From an uncultured Rhodospirillaceae bacterium (GTDB taxonomy: Bacteria > Pseudomonadota > Alphaproteobacteria > Rhodospirillales > Casp-alpha2), in the NCBI GenBank assembly GCA_913030825.1, contig CAJWCU010000013.1, positions 39,504 through 103,503 on the forward strand: 64,000 nt of DNA. Reading direction: 5' to 3'. Shown piece by piece: positions 1-9,780 of the stretch. Position numbers and translations under genes: made by a program. How positions within the stretch are numbered: the first letter of the stretch is position 1; the number at the start of each line of letters is the position of its first letter. The notes below the pieces were generated by a model. The model worked only from the letters and a program-made list of their open reading frames with translations, was not told the DNA's origin and made no database searches.

Positions 1-820
1 CCTTGTCGTCCCGAAGATTCTTCAGCACGGGCAACAGGTGGTCCAGATTGTGCCCGTCAATGGGACCGACGTAATAAAAGCCCAGTTCCTCGAACAGAGT
101 GCCGCCCGTGACCATGCCGCGGGCATATTCGTCGACCTTGGCCGCCGCCTGCTCCAACGAACGCGGGAACTTCTTCGCCAATTCCTTGGCGAAATGGCGG
201 GCCGAGCGAAATTGCTTCGACGAAATCAATTGCGACAGATAAGCCGAAAGTGCGCCGACCGGCGGCGCGATGGACATGTCGTTGTCGTTCAGGACGACAA
301 TCAGCTTGGCATCCATGGACCCGGCGTTGTTCATGGCTTCATAGGCCATGCCGGCGGTCATGGCCCCATCGCCGATTACGGCGATGACGTTCTTTTCCTT
401 ACCCGCCAGCTTGCTCGCAACGGCCATGCCGAGGCCCGAGGAGATCGAGGTCGAGCTATGGGCCGCACCGAACGGGTCGTAATCGCTTTCCGTGCGCTTG
501 GTAAAGCCCGAAAGCCCGCCGCCCTGACGCAGGGTATGCATACGGTCGCGGCGACCGGTCAAAATCTTGTGCGGATAGCATTGATGACCGACGTCCCAGA
601 TCAGCCGGTCGTCCGGCGTATTGAAGACGTGATGGATGGCGGCGGTCAATTCAACCACGCCGAGAGAGGCGCCAAGATGCCCGCCGGTGAACGACACACT
701 GCGGACGGTATCCTCACGCAGTTCGACAACCAGTTGCTTCAGTTCATCGACCGAAAGCCCCCGCAGGTCTTTGGGGTCGTTGATCCGATCCAGCAGCGGC
801 GTGGCACTTTCTTTATCCAA
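1..820 (-). CDS. dxs: 1-deoxy-D-xylulose-5-phosphate synthase, N-terminal part (cut by window edge)
   Basis: Thiamine-diphosphate enzyme that condenses pyruvate with glyceraldehyde 3-phosphate in the first step of the MEP isoprenoid pathway (family knowledge). The visible 273 residues contain the DXS hallmarks: the [14 protein letters not shown] segment, [16 protein letters not shown], the [16 protein letters not shown]hDP/Mg region, [13 protein letters not shown], and [17 protein letters not shown] running off the left edge. The start is a TTG at 818-820: an in-frame TGA lies one codon upstream and an AGGG ribosome binding sequence sits about 10 nt before it, so no ATG or GTG start is available. 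It follows ispA by 76 nt on the same strand, consistent with co-transcription. The C-terminal half lies outside the window. Confidence 0.95.
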   Translation of the reverse strand, partial: MDKESATPLLDRINDPKDLRGLSVDELKQLVVELREDTVRSVSFTGGHLGASLGVVELTAAIHHVFNTPDDRLIWDVGHQCYPHKILTGRRDRMHTLRQGGGLSGFTKRTESDYDPFGAAHSSTSISSGLGMAVASKLAGKEKNVIAVIGDGAMTAGMAYEAMNNAGSMDAKLIVVLNDNDMSIAPPVGALSAYLSQLISSKQFRSARHFAKELAKKFPRSLEQAAAKVDEYARGMVTGGTLFEELGFYYVGPIDGHNLDHLLPVLKNLRDDK

Positions 821-896
821 GTCTCAAACCCTCGTTTGCTTTTCGGACGCCAGGCCCGAGCTAATTTGAACAGTCAGTGATGCTTCAGCATGTGGG

Positions 897-1796
897 TCAG
901 GCGCGGCGTTCGACGATGAAACGCGCCATCTGCTTCAGAAGGTCACCTTTTTCTCCAAAGATTTCAAGATGTCCGGCCGCCTGCTCGCTCAACATGTCGG
1001 CTTGTTGCCGGGCTTTTTCAATGCCCAGCAGGGACACGAAGGTCGCCTTGCCCGCACCGGCATCCTTACCGGTGGCCTTTCCGACGGTGGCGGCATCGCC
1101 CTCGACGTCCAACAAATCGTCGGCGATCTGGAACGCCAGCCCGATATCGTGCGCGTAGGCATGAAGCGCCGCGCGGGCATCCTCCGACGCCTTACCCAGG
1201 ATCGCCCCGGCCTCGGCCGAAACGGCGATCAATTCGCCCGTCTTCATGCGCTGGAGGCGCGTGATCTGAGCCACGTTCAATTCGTTTTCCTCGGCCCAAA
1301 TGTCCATCATTTGGCCACCGACCATACCGTGGGCACCGGCCGCCTTCGACAGCGCCAGCACCAGATCGGCGCGAACCGAAGGATCCGTATGGGTCGCCGG
1401 GTCGGCCAACACCTGAAACGCCATGGTCAACAGGGCATCGCCCGCCAGGATCGCCGTCGCGTCGTCGAATTTGATATGGCAGGTCGGTTGCCCCCGGCGC
1501 AGGTCGTCGTCATCCATCGCCGGAAGGTCATCGTGGACCAAGGAATAACAATGTACCATTTCGACCGCCGCCGCCGCGCGCAGCGCAGACACTCGGTCAA
1601 CGCCGAACAATGCCGCACTTTGCGTCACCAGGAACGGACGCACCCGCTTGCCGCCTTCGAGCGACGAATACCGCATCGCCTCGATCACCCGTGCCTCGGG
1701 CGTATCGATCACCGGCAACAGGTCGTCGAGCATCTTTGTGACCTCGGCGGCATTCTCGCTGAGGGCGGATTTGAAATCCGATTTGGAATCGTTCAT
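897..1796 (-). CDS. ispA: Polyprenyl (farnesyl/geranyl) diphosphate synthase
   Basis: Short-chain prenyltransferase that elongates DMAPP with IPP to geranyl and farnesyl diphosphate, feeding undecaprenyl, quinone and hopanoid synthesis. The 299-residue protein has normal IspA length. The first aspartate-rich motif is DDLPAMDDDD at about residues 89-98, followed by the RRGQPT arginine pair. The second is ADDLLDVEGD at about 225-234, and the GGKRVRP substrate-binding segment is at about 48-54. It lies between xseB and dxs on the same strand, the usual order in proteobacteria. Product chain length cannot be proven from sequence, but adjacency to dxs and xseB argues for FPP synthase. Confidence 0.95.
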   Translation of the reverse strand: MNDSKSDFKSALSENAAEVTKMLDDLLPVIDTPEARVIEAMRYSSLEGGKRVRPFLVTQSAALFGVDRVSALRAAAAVEMVHCYSLVHDDLPAMDDDDLRRGQPTCHIKFDDATAILAGDALLTMAFQVLADPATHTDPSVRADLVLALSKAAGAHGMVGGQMMDIWAEENELNVAQITRLQRMKTGELIAVSAEAGAILGKASEDARAALHAYAHDIGLAFQIADDLLDVEGDAATVGKATGKDAGAGKATFVSLLGIEKARQQADMLSEQAAGHLEIFGEKGDLLKQMARFIVERRA

Positions 1797-1817
1797 CTAC
1801 GTCTTGTTCCGGGAATA

Positions 1818-2081
1818 TTATTGATCGGCGGGTTCAGTGGACAGGTTGCCGCCGGCCCCGACGACGATCTTATCGACGCGCAATTGCGCTTCCTTCAACT
1901 TGGCCTCGCAATGGGTTTTCAGCGCGACGCCCCTGGAATAGGCGTCGATCGCCTGATCGAGGGATCCGGACCCCTGCTCCAACCCACGCACGATGTCTTC
2001 CAGTTCGGTCATCGCGTCCTCGAAACTCAGGGCGCGAATGTCCTCCGGAATCTCCGTTTCTGCGGTTTTCTGTTTGGCCAT
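1818..2081 (-). CDS. xseB: Exodeoxyribonuclease VII small subunit
   Basis: Small subunit of ExoVII, which together with XseA digests single-stranded DNA from both ends. The 87-residue protein has the typical family core LSFEDAMTELEDIVRGLE followed by LDQAIDAYSRGVALKTHCEAKLKEAQLRVDKI, a helical hairpin of normal size. It sits 21 nt upstream of ispA on the same strand, the classical xseB-ispA-dxs arrangement, which supports the assignment even though the protein is short. XseA is not in the window. Confidence 0.93.
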   Translation of the reverse strand: MAKQKTAETEIPEDIRALSFEDAMTELEDIVRGLEQGSGSLDQAIDAYSRGVALKTHCEAKLKEAQLRVDKIVVGAGGNLSTEPADQ

Positions 2082-2173
2082 GGAATCCCCATTTCGGCAA
2101 GGCGCGGGAGTTTAGGCCCGATGCCCAACTGTCGCAAGTGCGAACACCCCGATTTCGGCGGGTCTCGGGCGGT

Positions 2174-3103
2174 CTATTGGGTCATCAAGGCACGAACGTG
2201 CCCGGCGGCGCTTTCCGCCAGGGCATTCAGGTCATAGCCGCCCTCGAGGCAGGATACGACCCGGTTGTCGCAGCAATCGCGGGCGACCCGCAGCAATTCG
2301 ACCGTAACCCAGACGAAGTCTTCGGTAGACAAGGTCAATGAGGCCAGCGGGTCGCGGGCATGGGCGTCGAAACCGGCGGAAATAATCAGCAGGTCCGGGT
2401 TGAACGCCCGCAAAGCCGGAAGAATTTGGTCCCGATAACCGCGCCGGAAGGCATCCGTGCCGTCGCCGGGATTGAGCGGCAGATTGCAGATATTGTCGGC
2501 GACGCCCGTATCGCTGACCCTGCCCGTGCCGGGATAGGCCGGCCATTGATGGGACGAGGCATAGAACAGGTTCGGGTCTTTTTCGAACGAATGCTGCGTG
2601 CCGTTGCCGTGGTGAACGTCGAAATCGACCACGGCGACCTTTTCGACGCCGGTGGCTTCCTGTGCATGACGGGCGGCGACGGCGACCGTGTTGAACAGGC
2701 AGAACCCCATGGCCTGCGCGGCTTCGGCATGATGACCCGGCGGGCGCACGGCGCAAAAGGCATTACGCGCTTCACCCGACAAGACGGAATCGACGGCGGC
2801 ACAAGCCCCACCGGCGGCGCGCAGCGCAGCCTCGGCGGATTTCGGCGACATGCTGGTATCCGGGTCCAGGTAGACCCGACCTTCGGTCGGCACGTTGTCC
2901 ATGACCGTATCGACGTATTCCTGGCGATGGGTGTTGGCGACCATCTTGAGATCGACTTGCGGTGCTTGAATGCGCTGCAGGTCGGCGAAGGGTTCCGCTT
3001 CCAAAACCTGCATGACCGCGCGCAGCCGTTCGGGGCATTCGGGATGCCCGCGGCCGGGATCATGTTCCTCGCAGGATTGGTGGTAATAAAGCTGCGTCGT
3101 CAT
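2174..3103 (-). CDS. Histone deacetylase family protein (class II HDAC-like / acetylpolyamine amidohydrolase-like)
   Basis: Zinc-dependent amidohydrolase of the arginase/deacetylase superfamily. The 309-residue protein shows HPECPERL near residue 20, [19 protein letters not shown] (catalytic His pair near 124-125), [11 protein letters not shown] near 160 (zinc ligands), [13 protein letters not shown] (third zinc ligand) and LEGGYD with the catalytic Tyr near the C terminus. All key residues are present, so it should be active. Bacterial members act on acetylated small molecules such as polyamines or on acetyl-lysine; the substrate here cannot be read from sequence. The gene is 92 nt upstream of xseB on the same strand, a common alphaproteobacterial neighbourhood. 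Confidence 0.92.
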   Translation of the reverse strand: MTTQLYYHQSCEEHDPGRGHPECPERLRAVMQVLEAEPFADLQRIQAPQVDLKMVANTHRQEYVDTVMDNVPTEGRVYLDPDTSMSPKSAEAALRAAGGACAAVDSVLSGEARNAFCAVRPPGHHAEAAQAMGFCLFNTVAVAARHAQEATGVEKVAVVDFDVHHGNGTQHSFEKDPNLFYASSHQWPAYPGTGRVSDTGVADNICNLPLNPGDGTDAFRRGYRDQILPALRAFNPDLLIISAGFDAHARDPLASLTLSTEDFVWVTVELLRVARDCCDNRVVSCLEGGYDLNALAESAAGHVRALMTQ

Positions 3104-3167
3104 CGGCGTTTCTTCCCTTCCCGGGGCCCGCCGCCTGTGCCGGACGCCCTGAATGCGATCTAGTCGC

Positions 3168-4517
3168 TCAATGTTTCTCGGTCGTCAGCACCCGGAGATA
3201 GTCCACCAGGTTGGCCAGTTGATCTTTATCCGGCACCCGCTGCACCGGCATTTTGGTACCCGGCAGGAATTTGTCAGGCCCTTTGTCGAATAGATCAAAT
3301 AAGGTCTTCTCGTTCCAGGTAAAGCTCTTGTTCTGAAGCGCCCCGGAATACTTGTAGCCCTGAACCGCCCCGACACGGCGCCCCCAAAGGCCTTCGAAAT
3401 GCGGCCCGGACCGCGATGCCGAACGAGCATCCAGCGCATGGCAATTGGCGCATTTGGTGAACAGATGGGCCCCCGGATGTTCGCTCGTCAACCAAGGCTG
3501 CGGCCCTTTGTTGTCCTCGGCCCGGAGACCGATGCGGTCCCCGGTTTCCAGATGCCAGACCGCCGTGCTTTCATCCGCGCTTGCGGTCAGGGCGAATTGT
3601 CCGTTCGGCGTGTATCGGGTCGCCCAGACAATTTTGTCGTGGACCGGGATGGTGCGCACGATTTCGCCTGACGCCAAGTCCCATTCGACCAGGCGGCCGT
3701 CCCGCCCGGCGGATAACGCCCGCGCGCCGTCCGGCGACAGCGCGGCGGCAAAGACCTGCCCCGCGCGCGTATCGCTGTGATAAAGCACCTTCAGGGCATC
3801 CCGGCGCGCGATATCCCAGAGCCGCAGGGTGCGGTCGATGCTGGCGGTCAGCAGACGCTCGCCACCCGGTGCCGCCACCATCTTCGTGATCCCTTGCAGG
3901 TGGCCCTCCAGCGTTCCCTGGAAGGAACCGTCGGCGATGGACCAGAGGGAGACCTTGCCGTCATGCCCGCCGGCGGCGATCCATTCGCCGCCCCGCACGA
4001 AGGCGACGTCGTTGACCGGCGACGGCTGCTCGATCACCGCCACGGGCGCGCCCGTCGCCATGTCCCAAAGACGCACCGTCTTATCCCACGATCCGGTCGC
4101 GGCCAAAGTGCCGTCCTCGGATACGGATGCCGCCATGACCTTATGCCCATGGCCGATCAAGCGGTGCAGGACCTTGGCCGTCGCAAGATCCCAAATGATT
4201 GCTGTCTTGTCGTCGCTGGTCGTTATGGCGCGTTTGCCGTCCGGTGAGAACACCGCACCCGTGACCGGGCCTTCGTGCGCATCCAGAACCGCGACCTCTG
4301 CCTGGGTTCCGAAATCCCAAATCCGTGCCGTGAAATCGAAACTGGCGGTGATCACCAACGCCCCGTCCGACGAGACGTCGACGGCCCGCACCATTCCGCC
4401 ATGACCGATCAGATCGGCGCGCAGGGGCAGGCTTGCCCCGACCATGCCGGTCAGAAACAGGATACTCGCCAAAGCGATGGCCCGAGCCTGTATCGGTAAG
4501 GAAACCTGGATTGGCAT
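3168..4517 (-). CDS. Secreted WD40 beta-propeller fused to a class I cytochrome c domain
   Basis: A 449-residue exported protein. An N-terminal signal peptide (hydrophobic run [16 protein letters not shown], cleavage after LPLRA) is followed by seven WD40 repeats, seen as recurring GH...V..V..S.DG...TAS.D.T.R.WD units, enough for a closed seven-blade propeller. The C-terminal roughly 95 residues are a monohaem cytochrome c: the CANCH haem motif lies near residues 356-360 and GTKMP near 423 gives the likely axial Met. The start chosen is the ATG directly before the signal peptide; a longer frame to 4592 would bury it. The domain order suggests a periplasmic electron carrier tethered to a protein-interaction platform. 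The partner is unknown. Confidence 0.85.
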   Translation of the reverse strand: MPIQVSLPIQARAIALASILFLTGMVGASLPLRADLIGHGGMVRAVDVSSDGALVITASFDFTARIWDFGTQAEVAVLDAHEGPVTGAVFSPDGKRAITTSDDKTAIIWDLATAKVLHRLIGHGHKVMAASVSEDGTLAATGSWDKTVRLWDMATGAPVAVIEQPSPVNDVAFVRGGEWIAAGGHDGKVSLWSIADGSFQGTLEGHLQGITKMVAAPGGERLLTASIDRTLRLWDIARRDALKVLYHSDTRAGQVFAAALSPDGARALSAGRDGRLVEWDLASGEIVRTIPVHDKIVWATRYTPNGQFALTASADESTAVWHLETGDRIGLRAEDNKGPQPWLTSEHPGAHLFTKCANCHALDARSASRSGPHFEGLWGRRVGAVQGYKYSGALQNKSFTWNEKTLFDLFDKGPDKFLPGTKMPVQRVPDKDQLANLVDYLRVLTTEKH

Positions 4518-4761
4518 GACGATATTCTGGTGGAAATTCCCGGCCTTTGCCAACCGGCTTTTCGGATCGTGCAAATCGCAAGGGTCGATCAATTTGCCCG
4601 CAAAACTGCTTGCAATACCAATTGCGGGAGGTCTCGACCGCGCCTAAACTGCCCCCGTCCGTTCGGCGGAAATCCGCCGAAGTTGGGCCCGGCCAGTCCC
4701 TTTCGCCGACCGCACCCGCCCGCCCGCCGATCCTTGGGCAAACGCACAGGACCGCCCAAAC

Positions 4762-5889
4762 ATGCCTATTGTCCGGCCCGTCGCACGCACGTCGTTCTTC
4801 ATCGCCGCCGCCATCACGGTCTTCGCCGCCGGCACCGCCCGTGCCCAGCAGGCCATGGACGTCGTCGTCGATCGCGTGATTGCCGAAACCAGCCATCAAC
4901 ACGTCCCCGTCATCGGCCGGTTCGTTGCCCGCCAATCCGGTCCCGTTGCAGCCCGCATCAGCGGTCCGATTTCCGAGTTCAAGGTCGAAGTCGGTGATCG
5001 TGTGGCCAAGGGCGATATCCTCGCCGTTCTGGTCAAAGACAGCCTGAAATGGGAACGCGAATTGCGCGTCGCCGAATTGCGCCGCTATCAGGCGGGCCTG
5101 GAAACGGCCGCGGAGACGCTGAAGCTTCGCCAGCAGGAACTGGCGCGCCTGGAAGGTCTCCGTAAATCAGCCGCGTTTTCCCAGGCCCGGCTGGACGACA
5201 AGCGTCAGGAAGTCGCCGTCGCCAAGGCGGAAATCGCCGTCGCCCGAGGCCAGGCCGAAAGCGCCAAGGCGAGCCTCAGCCTGGCCGAAATCAATCTGTC
5301 CTATGCCGACGTCATCGCGCCCTACGACGGTGTCGTGTCGCGCCGCCATACGGAGGCCGGCGCCTTCGTCAATCTGGGCGACCCGCTGGTCACGCTGATC
5401 GACGACGGAAACCTGGAGATCGAGGCCGACGTGCCGGCGCGCAACGTCTCCGGCCTGACACCCGGCGTGCAGGTCAACGCCACTCTGTCTCTCGGCAACA
5501 CGATGTCCGCGAAAGTCCGCGCCGTGGTTCCCGACGAGAATCCGCAGACTCGCACACGTACGGTGCGCTTCACGGTCGCCACAGCGTCCGGGTCCGACGG
5601 CATCGCCGCCAATCAGAGCGTCACCTTGAGCATCCCAGCGACGCGCAAGGAAACCGTCACGACGGTACACAAGGACGCGGTTCTCAATCGCATGGGCAAG
5701 ACCGTCGTGTTCCTGCACGAGGACGGCAAGGCCGTGGTCCGACCCGTGCGCCTGGGCGAAGCGGTGGGCAGCCGCCTGATCGTTGTCTCCGGCCTGGCGG
5801 CAGGCGATCTGGTGGTCGTGCGCGGCAACGAACGCCTGCGCCCCGGCCAGGCGATTTCCTTCACGCCGCCGCCCGAACCCAAATCCTAG
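4762..5889 (+). CDS. RND efflux system periplasmic adaptor (membrane fusion protein)
   Basis: Periplasmic adaptor linking an inner-membrane RND pump to an outer-membrane channel. The 375-residue protein starts with a signal peptide (ending at TARAQ near residue 29). It has a split lipoyl domain (ISGPISEFKVEVGDRVAKGDIL and later LSYADVIAPYDGVVSRRHTEAGAFVNLGDPLVTLID) interrupted by an alpha-helical hairpin at about residues 95-165, then beta-barrel and membrane-proximal domains. No lipobox is present, unlike AcrA. The pump permease starts 18 nt downstream, so the two form an operon; no TolC-like gene follows, so the outer-membrane partner must be encoded elsewhere. The gene is divergent from the WD40-cytochrome gene. 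Confidence 0.92.
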   Translation: MPIVRPVARTSFFIAAAITVFAAGTARAQQAMDVVVDRVIAETSHQHVPVIGRFVARQSGPVAARISGPISEFKVEVGDRVAKGDILAVLVKDSLKWERELRVAELRRYQAGLETAAETLKLRQQELARLEGLRKSAAFSQARLDDKRQEVAVAKAEIAVARGQAESAKASLSLAEINLSYADVIAPYDGVVSRRHTEAGAFVNLGDPLVTLIDDGNLEIEADVPARNVSGLTPGVQVNATLSLGNTMSAKVRAVVPDENPQTRTRTVRFTVATASGSDGIAANQSVTLSIPATRKETVTTVHKDAVLNRMGKTVVFLHEDGKAVVRPVRLGEAVGSRLIVVSGLAAGDLVVVRGNERLRPGQAISFTPPPEPKS

Positions 5890-5907
5890 CCGCCGGAGAT
5901 CGCCCCC

Positions 5908-8900
5908 ATGGACCTGATCCGGCTTTCCATTCAACGCCCCATCGCCGTCATGGCGGCGGTGCTGATGTTGATCCTGTTCGGTGTTGTCGCCTTGCTGGCG
6001 ATTCCCATTCAGCTGACACCGGATATCCGCAAGCCGATCATCAGCGTCGAAACCGTCTGGCCCGGCGCCGCCCCGGCCGAGGTCGAACGCGAGATCATCG
6101 TCGAACAGGAAGAGGTCCTGAAAGGCATTGAAGGCCTGGAGGAAATCCGGTCCGAATCCCAGGACGGCCGCGGCCGCATTACCCTTGAATTCGCCATCGG
6201 CACCAATATGGACAAGGCCCTGTTGCTGGCCTCCAACCGGCTTGACCGGGTTAACAGCTATCCCGAGGAAGCGGACGAACCGTCGATCCAGACGGCCAGC
6301 GCCGAGGACAATCCCATTGCCTGGTTCGTGATCCTGCGCAAACCCGGCAACAACGAGGAAATCCATCGCTTCGGCGATTTCGCCGAGGAGGTCATTCAAG
6401 ACCGCATCGAACGCGTCGCCGGGGTGGCCCGGGTCAATCTGTACGGCGCCGCGCGCAAGGAGATGACGGTCTTTGTTGAACCGGACCGCATGGCGCGCTA
6501 CGGCCTGACGGTGACCGACGTGGTCGAGCGACTTCGCGCCGCCAATTCATCGGTCTCGGCCGGCGACGTGGACGAGGGCAAGCGCCGCTATGTCGTCCGC
6601 ACGGAAGGCGAATTTTCGACCCTCGAAGATGTCGCGGACGTCATCCTGCGCTCCGACCGCGATCCGGCGACCGGCCGCTTCGCCCGCGTCACCGTGGGCG
6701 ATATCGCAACCGTCGCCTGGGACAATTCGAAACCGACCGAACGCATCCGGTTCAACGGCCAACCGGCCATGGCTTTCAACGCTGTGCGCGAAGGCGGCGC
6801 CAACGTCATCGAGGTCATGCGCGGCATTCGCGAGGCGGTGAAGGAGCTGAACCAATACGCGCTGCCGTCACAGGCGTTGGAACTGCGCCAAGTCTACGAC
6901 GAAACCATCTACATCAATTCCTCCATCGACCTGGTGCAGCAGAACATCATCGTCGGCGGCGCGCTGGCCGCCGCCATGCTCCTGCTGTTCCTGCGCTCGG
7001 GCGGGGCGACGTTGATCGTCTCCATGGCCATTCCGGTCTCGGTCATCGGCGCCTTCGTCGCGATGGCGGCGATGGGCCGGTCGCTGAACGTCATATCGCT
7101 GGCCGGGATCGCCTTCGCCGTCGGCATGGTCGTCGACGCCGCCATCGTCGTCTTGGAAAACATCTTCCGCCACCGCGAACTGGGCCGCTCACGGGCCGAG
7201 GCCGCCTACCGCGGCGCCAAGCAGGTATGGGTCGCGGTCCTGGTCTCGGCCCTGACCACGGTCATGGTATTCATCCCGATCCTGGTCATGGATCTGGAGG
7301 CGGGCCAGCTGTTCCGCGACATCGCCGTCGCCTTGTCGGTTTCAGTGCTGATTTCCCTGCTGGTCGCGGTGACGCTGATCCCTGCCCTCGCCAACCGGAT
7401 CCTGGGCTCGCCCGGCGAGGACAGCATCGTCCGCCGCCGCGTGCCTGTGGTCGATGATTTCGCGGCCCTGTTCATGCGATCGATCACCGGCCTGACCCAT
7501 TGGGTAACGCAATCGCGCCTGCGCTCCATCGCCGTGGTCGCCGTGCTCTGCACCGTCTGCACCAGCGTCACCTGGCTGCTGCTGCCGAAGCTGGAATACC
7601 TGCCGTCGGGCAACCGTAATCTGATCATCGGCTATATCGTACCGCCGCCGGGCTACAACCTGGACACCATGGAGCAGATCGCGCGGGGCTATGAAAAAGA
7701 GGTCTACCCCCTGCTGAGCGAGGTTTCCGGACCCGAGCCGGACGCCCATGGGCGGCCGAAGCTGAACCGTTTCTTCTTCGTCACCTTCCGCGGGCGCACG
7801 ATCATGGGGGCCGCCGCGCACGACCCGTCGCGGGTCAAGGACCTGATCCCGATCCTATCGGAAGCCGCTTTCAAGGAACCGGGCACCCTGGGCCAGATCA
7901 CCCAGCGCTCCCTGTTCGGGCGCGGCGTCACCGGCACGCGGGCGATCGACCTGAACATTCTGGGCCCGGACCTGGAACCGTTGATGCAGACGGCGCTGAA
8001 GGCCTATCTGAAGGTCGCGGGCGAGTTTCCCCGCAAGGAAGGCAATCAGGTCCGCCCGCAGCCCGAATTGGTCCTGGGCGCACCTGAGCTACGCATCCGC
8101 CCGGACCGGGTCAAGCTGGCCGACAACGGCGTCACCGCGCGGCAACTGTCCGACACCATCGACGCGTTCAACGACGGCCTGCGGATCGCAGAGATCACGG
8201 TTGGCAATAAGCTGATCGACCTGATGATCAAGGGCCCGTTGGATCAGGTCACCGAGACCCAGGGCATCAGCACCCTGCCCGTCGTCACATCGGCCGGTCT
8301 GATCATCCCCGCCTCGTCCCTGGCCCAGATCGAGATGACGACCGGCCCGACCCAGATCAACCATTTCGAACGTCAACGCGCGGTGACCTTGTCGATCCTG
8401 CCGCGCGACGACGTACCGCTGGAGGAAGCGCTCGACATCATCCGCACCAAGATCATCGACCCGATGTACGCCGAAGGCATGCCGCCCGGCGTGTCGCTGC
8501 GCCTGACCGGCACGGCGGACAAGCTGGCCCAGACCTGGCAGGCCATGAAACTGGACCTGGGGATCGCCGTGATCATCGTCTATCTGGTCATGGCGGTGCT
8601 GTTTGAAAGCTTCCTCTACCCGCTGATCATCATGCTGTCCGTACCACTGGCCACGGCGGGCGGGGTGGTCGGGCTGTCGCTGTTGAACCAGTTCACGTTC
8701 CAACCGCTGGACATGCTGACGCTGCTCGGTTTCGTGATCTTGATCGGCATCGTCGTCAACAACGCCATCCTGCTGGTCCATCAGACCCTGGTGCATATCC
8801 GCGAGGACGGCATGCTGCCCGCCGAGGCGATCCGCGAGGCGACGACCAACCGCATTCGCCCGATCTTCATGTCGACCTTGACCAGCGTGTTCGGGATGAT

Positions 8901-9108
8901 GCCCTTGGTCGTGTTCCCCGGTGCCGGATCGGAGCTCTATCGCGGGCTCGGCTCCGTCGTCCTGGGTGGGTTGTCCCTGTCCGCCGTTCTGACCCTTGCC
9001 ATCATTCCGCCGCTATTGACCCTTGTTATCGGGGTCGGTGAGCGTCATCGGCGCGCCGCAGGTGGCAGCGGAGCCGCCCGCGAGGATAGCCGAGAAGCGG
9101 CGGAATAG
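5908..9108 (+). CDS. Efflux RND transporter permease subunit
   Basis: Inner-membrane proton-driven pump of the AcrB/MexB superfamily. The 1066 residues are full length, with TM1 near the N terminus, two large periplasmic loops and TM clusters at about residues 340-560 and 880-1045. The TM4 motif reads GMVVDAAIVVLENI (Asp410, Ala411) and TM10 reads IGIVVNNAILLVH (Asn951). In AcrB these positions hold Asp407-Asp408 and Lys940, so only one of the proton-relay acids is kept and the lysine is absent. Similar variants exist in other RND branches, so inactivity should not be assumed. Translated from an operon with the adaptor just upstream. The substrate is unknown. Confidence 0.93.
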   Translation: MDLIRLSIQRPIAVMAAVLMLILFGVVALLAIPIQLTPDIRKPIISVETVWPGAAPAEVEREIIVEQEEVLKGIEGLEEIRSESQDGRGRITLEFAIGTNMDKALLLASNRLDRVNSYPEEADEPSIQTASAEDNPIAWFVILRKPGNNEEIHRFGDFAEEVIQDRIERVAGVARVNLYGAARKEMTVFVEPDRMARYGLTVTDVVERLRAANSSVSAGDVDEGKRRYVVRTEGEFSTLEDVADVILRSDRDPATGRFARVTVGDIATVAWDNSKPTERIRFNGQPAMAFNAVREGGANVIEVMRGIREAVKELNQYALPSQALELRQVYDETIYINSSIDLVQQNIIVGGALAAAMLLLFLRSGGATLIVSMAIPVSVIGAFVAMAAMGRSLNVISLAGIAFAVGMVVDAAIVVLENIFRHRELGRSRAEAAYRGAKQVWVAVLVSALTTVMVFIPILVMDLEAGQLFRDIAVALSVSVLISLLVAVTLIPALANRILGSPGEDSIVRRRVPVVDDFAALFMRSITGLTHWVTQSRLRSIAVVAVLCTVCTSVTWLLLPKLEYLPSGNRNLIIGYIVPPPGYNLDTMEQIARGYEKEVYPLLSEVSGPEPDAHGRPKLNRFFFVTFRGRTIMGAAAHDPSRVKDLIPILSEAAFKEPGTLGQITQRSLFGRGVTGTRAIDLNILGPDLEPLMQTALKAYLKVAGEFPRKEGNQVRPQPELVLGAPELRIRPDRVKLADNGVTARQLSDTIDAFNDGLRIAEITVGNKLIDLMIKGPLDQVTETQGISTLPVVTSAGLIIPASSLAQIEMTTGPTQINHFERQRAVTLSILPRDDVPLEEALDIIRTKIIDPMYAEGMPPGVSLRLTGTADKLAQTWQAMKLDLGIAVIIVYLVMAVLFESFLYPLIIMLSVPLATAGGVVGLSLLNQFTFQPLDMLTLLGFVILIGIVVNNAILLVHQTLVHIREDGMLPAEAIREATTNRIRPIFMSTLTSVFGMMPLVVFPGAGSELYRGLGSVVLGGLSLSAVLTLAIIPPLLTLVIGVGERHRRAAGGSGAAREDSREAAE

Positions 9109-9299
9109 GCAGATTTCCGCGCTTTTCCCAATTCGAATACCCGTATGTCGATATGTTCTAAAGTATGGGGTTCCCTGGCCTTTTGTCCGGTTTAATCCAT
9201 CGAAGATTTCACTTATACACATCCGCAACATGCCCATACGCGCCCCTGCCCCGTCAGGCCGGCGTGATCGTCAATAACAACACGGAAATACGAACCGAA

Positions 9300-9632
9300 A
9301 TGCCGAGCTTTACCGTTGAACAAAACTACGAGCAGGCAAGTGTCCTGCTCAAGGCAATGAGCAACCCCCACCGACTTCTCGTGCTGTGTCATCTGACCCG
9401 TGGCGAGAAATGCGTGGGCGACCTGGAAGCCCTGGTCGGACTCAGCCAGTCCGCCCTGTCTCAGCACCTGGCCCGTCTTCGCCATGACGGCCTGGTCAAG
9501 ACCCGCCGCGACGCCCAGACCATTTTCTATTCCCTGCGCGGCGACAAGGCCCAGACCATCATCAACACCTTGGCCGGAATGTTCGAAGCCGACATCCCCG
9601 TCGCCGACGACCGGCTTGCCGCCTGTTCCTAA
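9300..9632 (+). CDS. ArsR/SmtB-family winged-helix repressor (BigR/SqrR-like)
   Basis: A 110-residue DNA-binding regulator. The fold is a classical winged helix: ASVLLKAMSNPHRLLVLCHL, then the recognition helix region VGLSQSALSQHLARLRHDGLV, then the wing TRRDAQTIFYSL. ArsR proteins normally repress an adjacent promoter and release DNA on binding a metal or on thiol chemistry. Cysteines are at 30, 38 and 109; a cysteine in the second helix plus one near the C terminus is the pattern of the sulfide/redox sensors BigR, SqrR and HlyU, although the 71-residue spacing here is about five longer than theirs. The ATG at 9300 matches the family N terminus; frames reaching back to 9165 look like readthrough. 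No obvious target gene is adjacent. Confidence 0.88.
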   Translation: MPSFTVEQNYEQASVLLKAMSNPHRLLVLCHLTRGEKCVGDLEALVGLSQSALSQHLARLRHDGLVKTRRDAQTIFYSLRGDKAQTIINTLAGMFEADIPVADDRLAACS

Positions 9633-9683
9633 GGCGCCGCCCGTCGCCTGCCAAGGCAACGATAAAAGCTCTTGAGAAAATGG

Positions 9684-9710
9684 AAAGGGCGCGGCTCGGC
9701 CGCGCCCTTT
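9684..9710. terminator. Bidirectional hairpin terminator between convergent genes
   Basis: A perfect 12-bp inverted repeat (AAAGGGCGCGGC / GCCGCGCCCTTT) with a 3-nt TCG loop lies between the ArsR gene (ending 9632, rightward) and the BKACE gene (ending 9781, leftward). The A/T ends of the stem provide short U tracts on both strands, so it can terminate both transcripts. Confidence 0.8.
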
Positions 9711-9780
9711 CGCATGTCTGAACCGGAGATCGGTCCGGCAGGAAGGCCCTAAGGCCGCCCCCGACCGATCCCATGTATCG

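Noticed and set aside
9109..9299. Search for a SqrR-type operator (ATTC-N8-GAAT) ahead of the ArsR gene
   Set aside because: Only an ATTCGAAT palindrome without the spacer is present, near 9131, so the operator is not supported.
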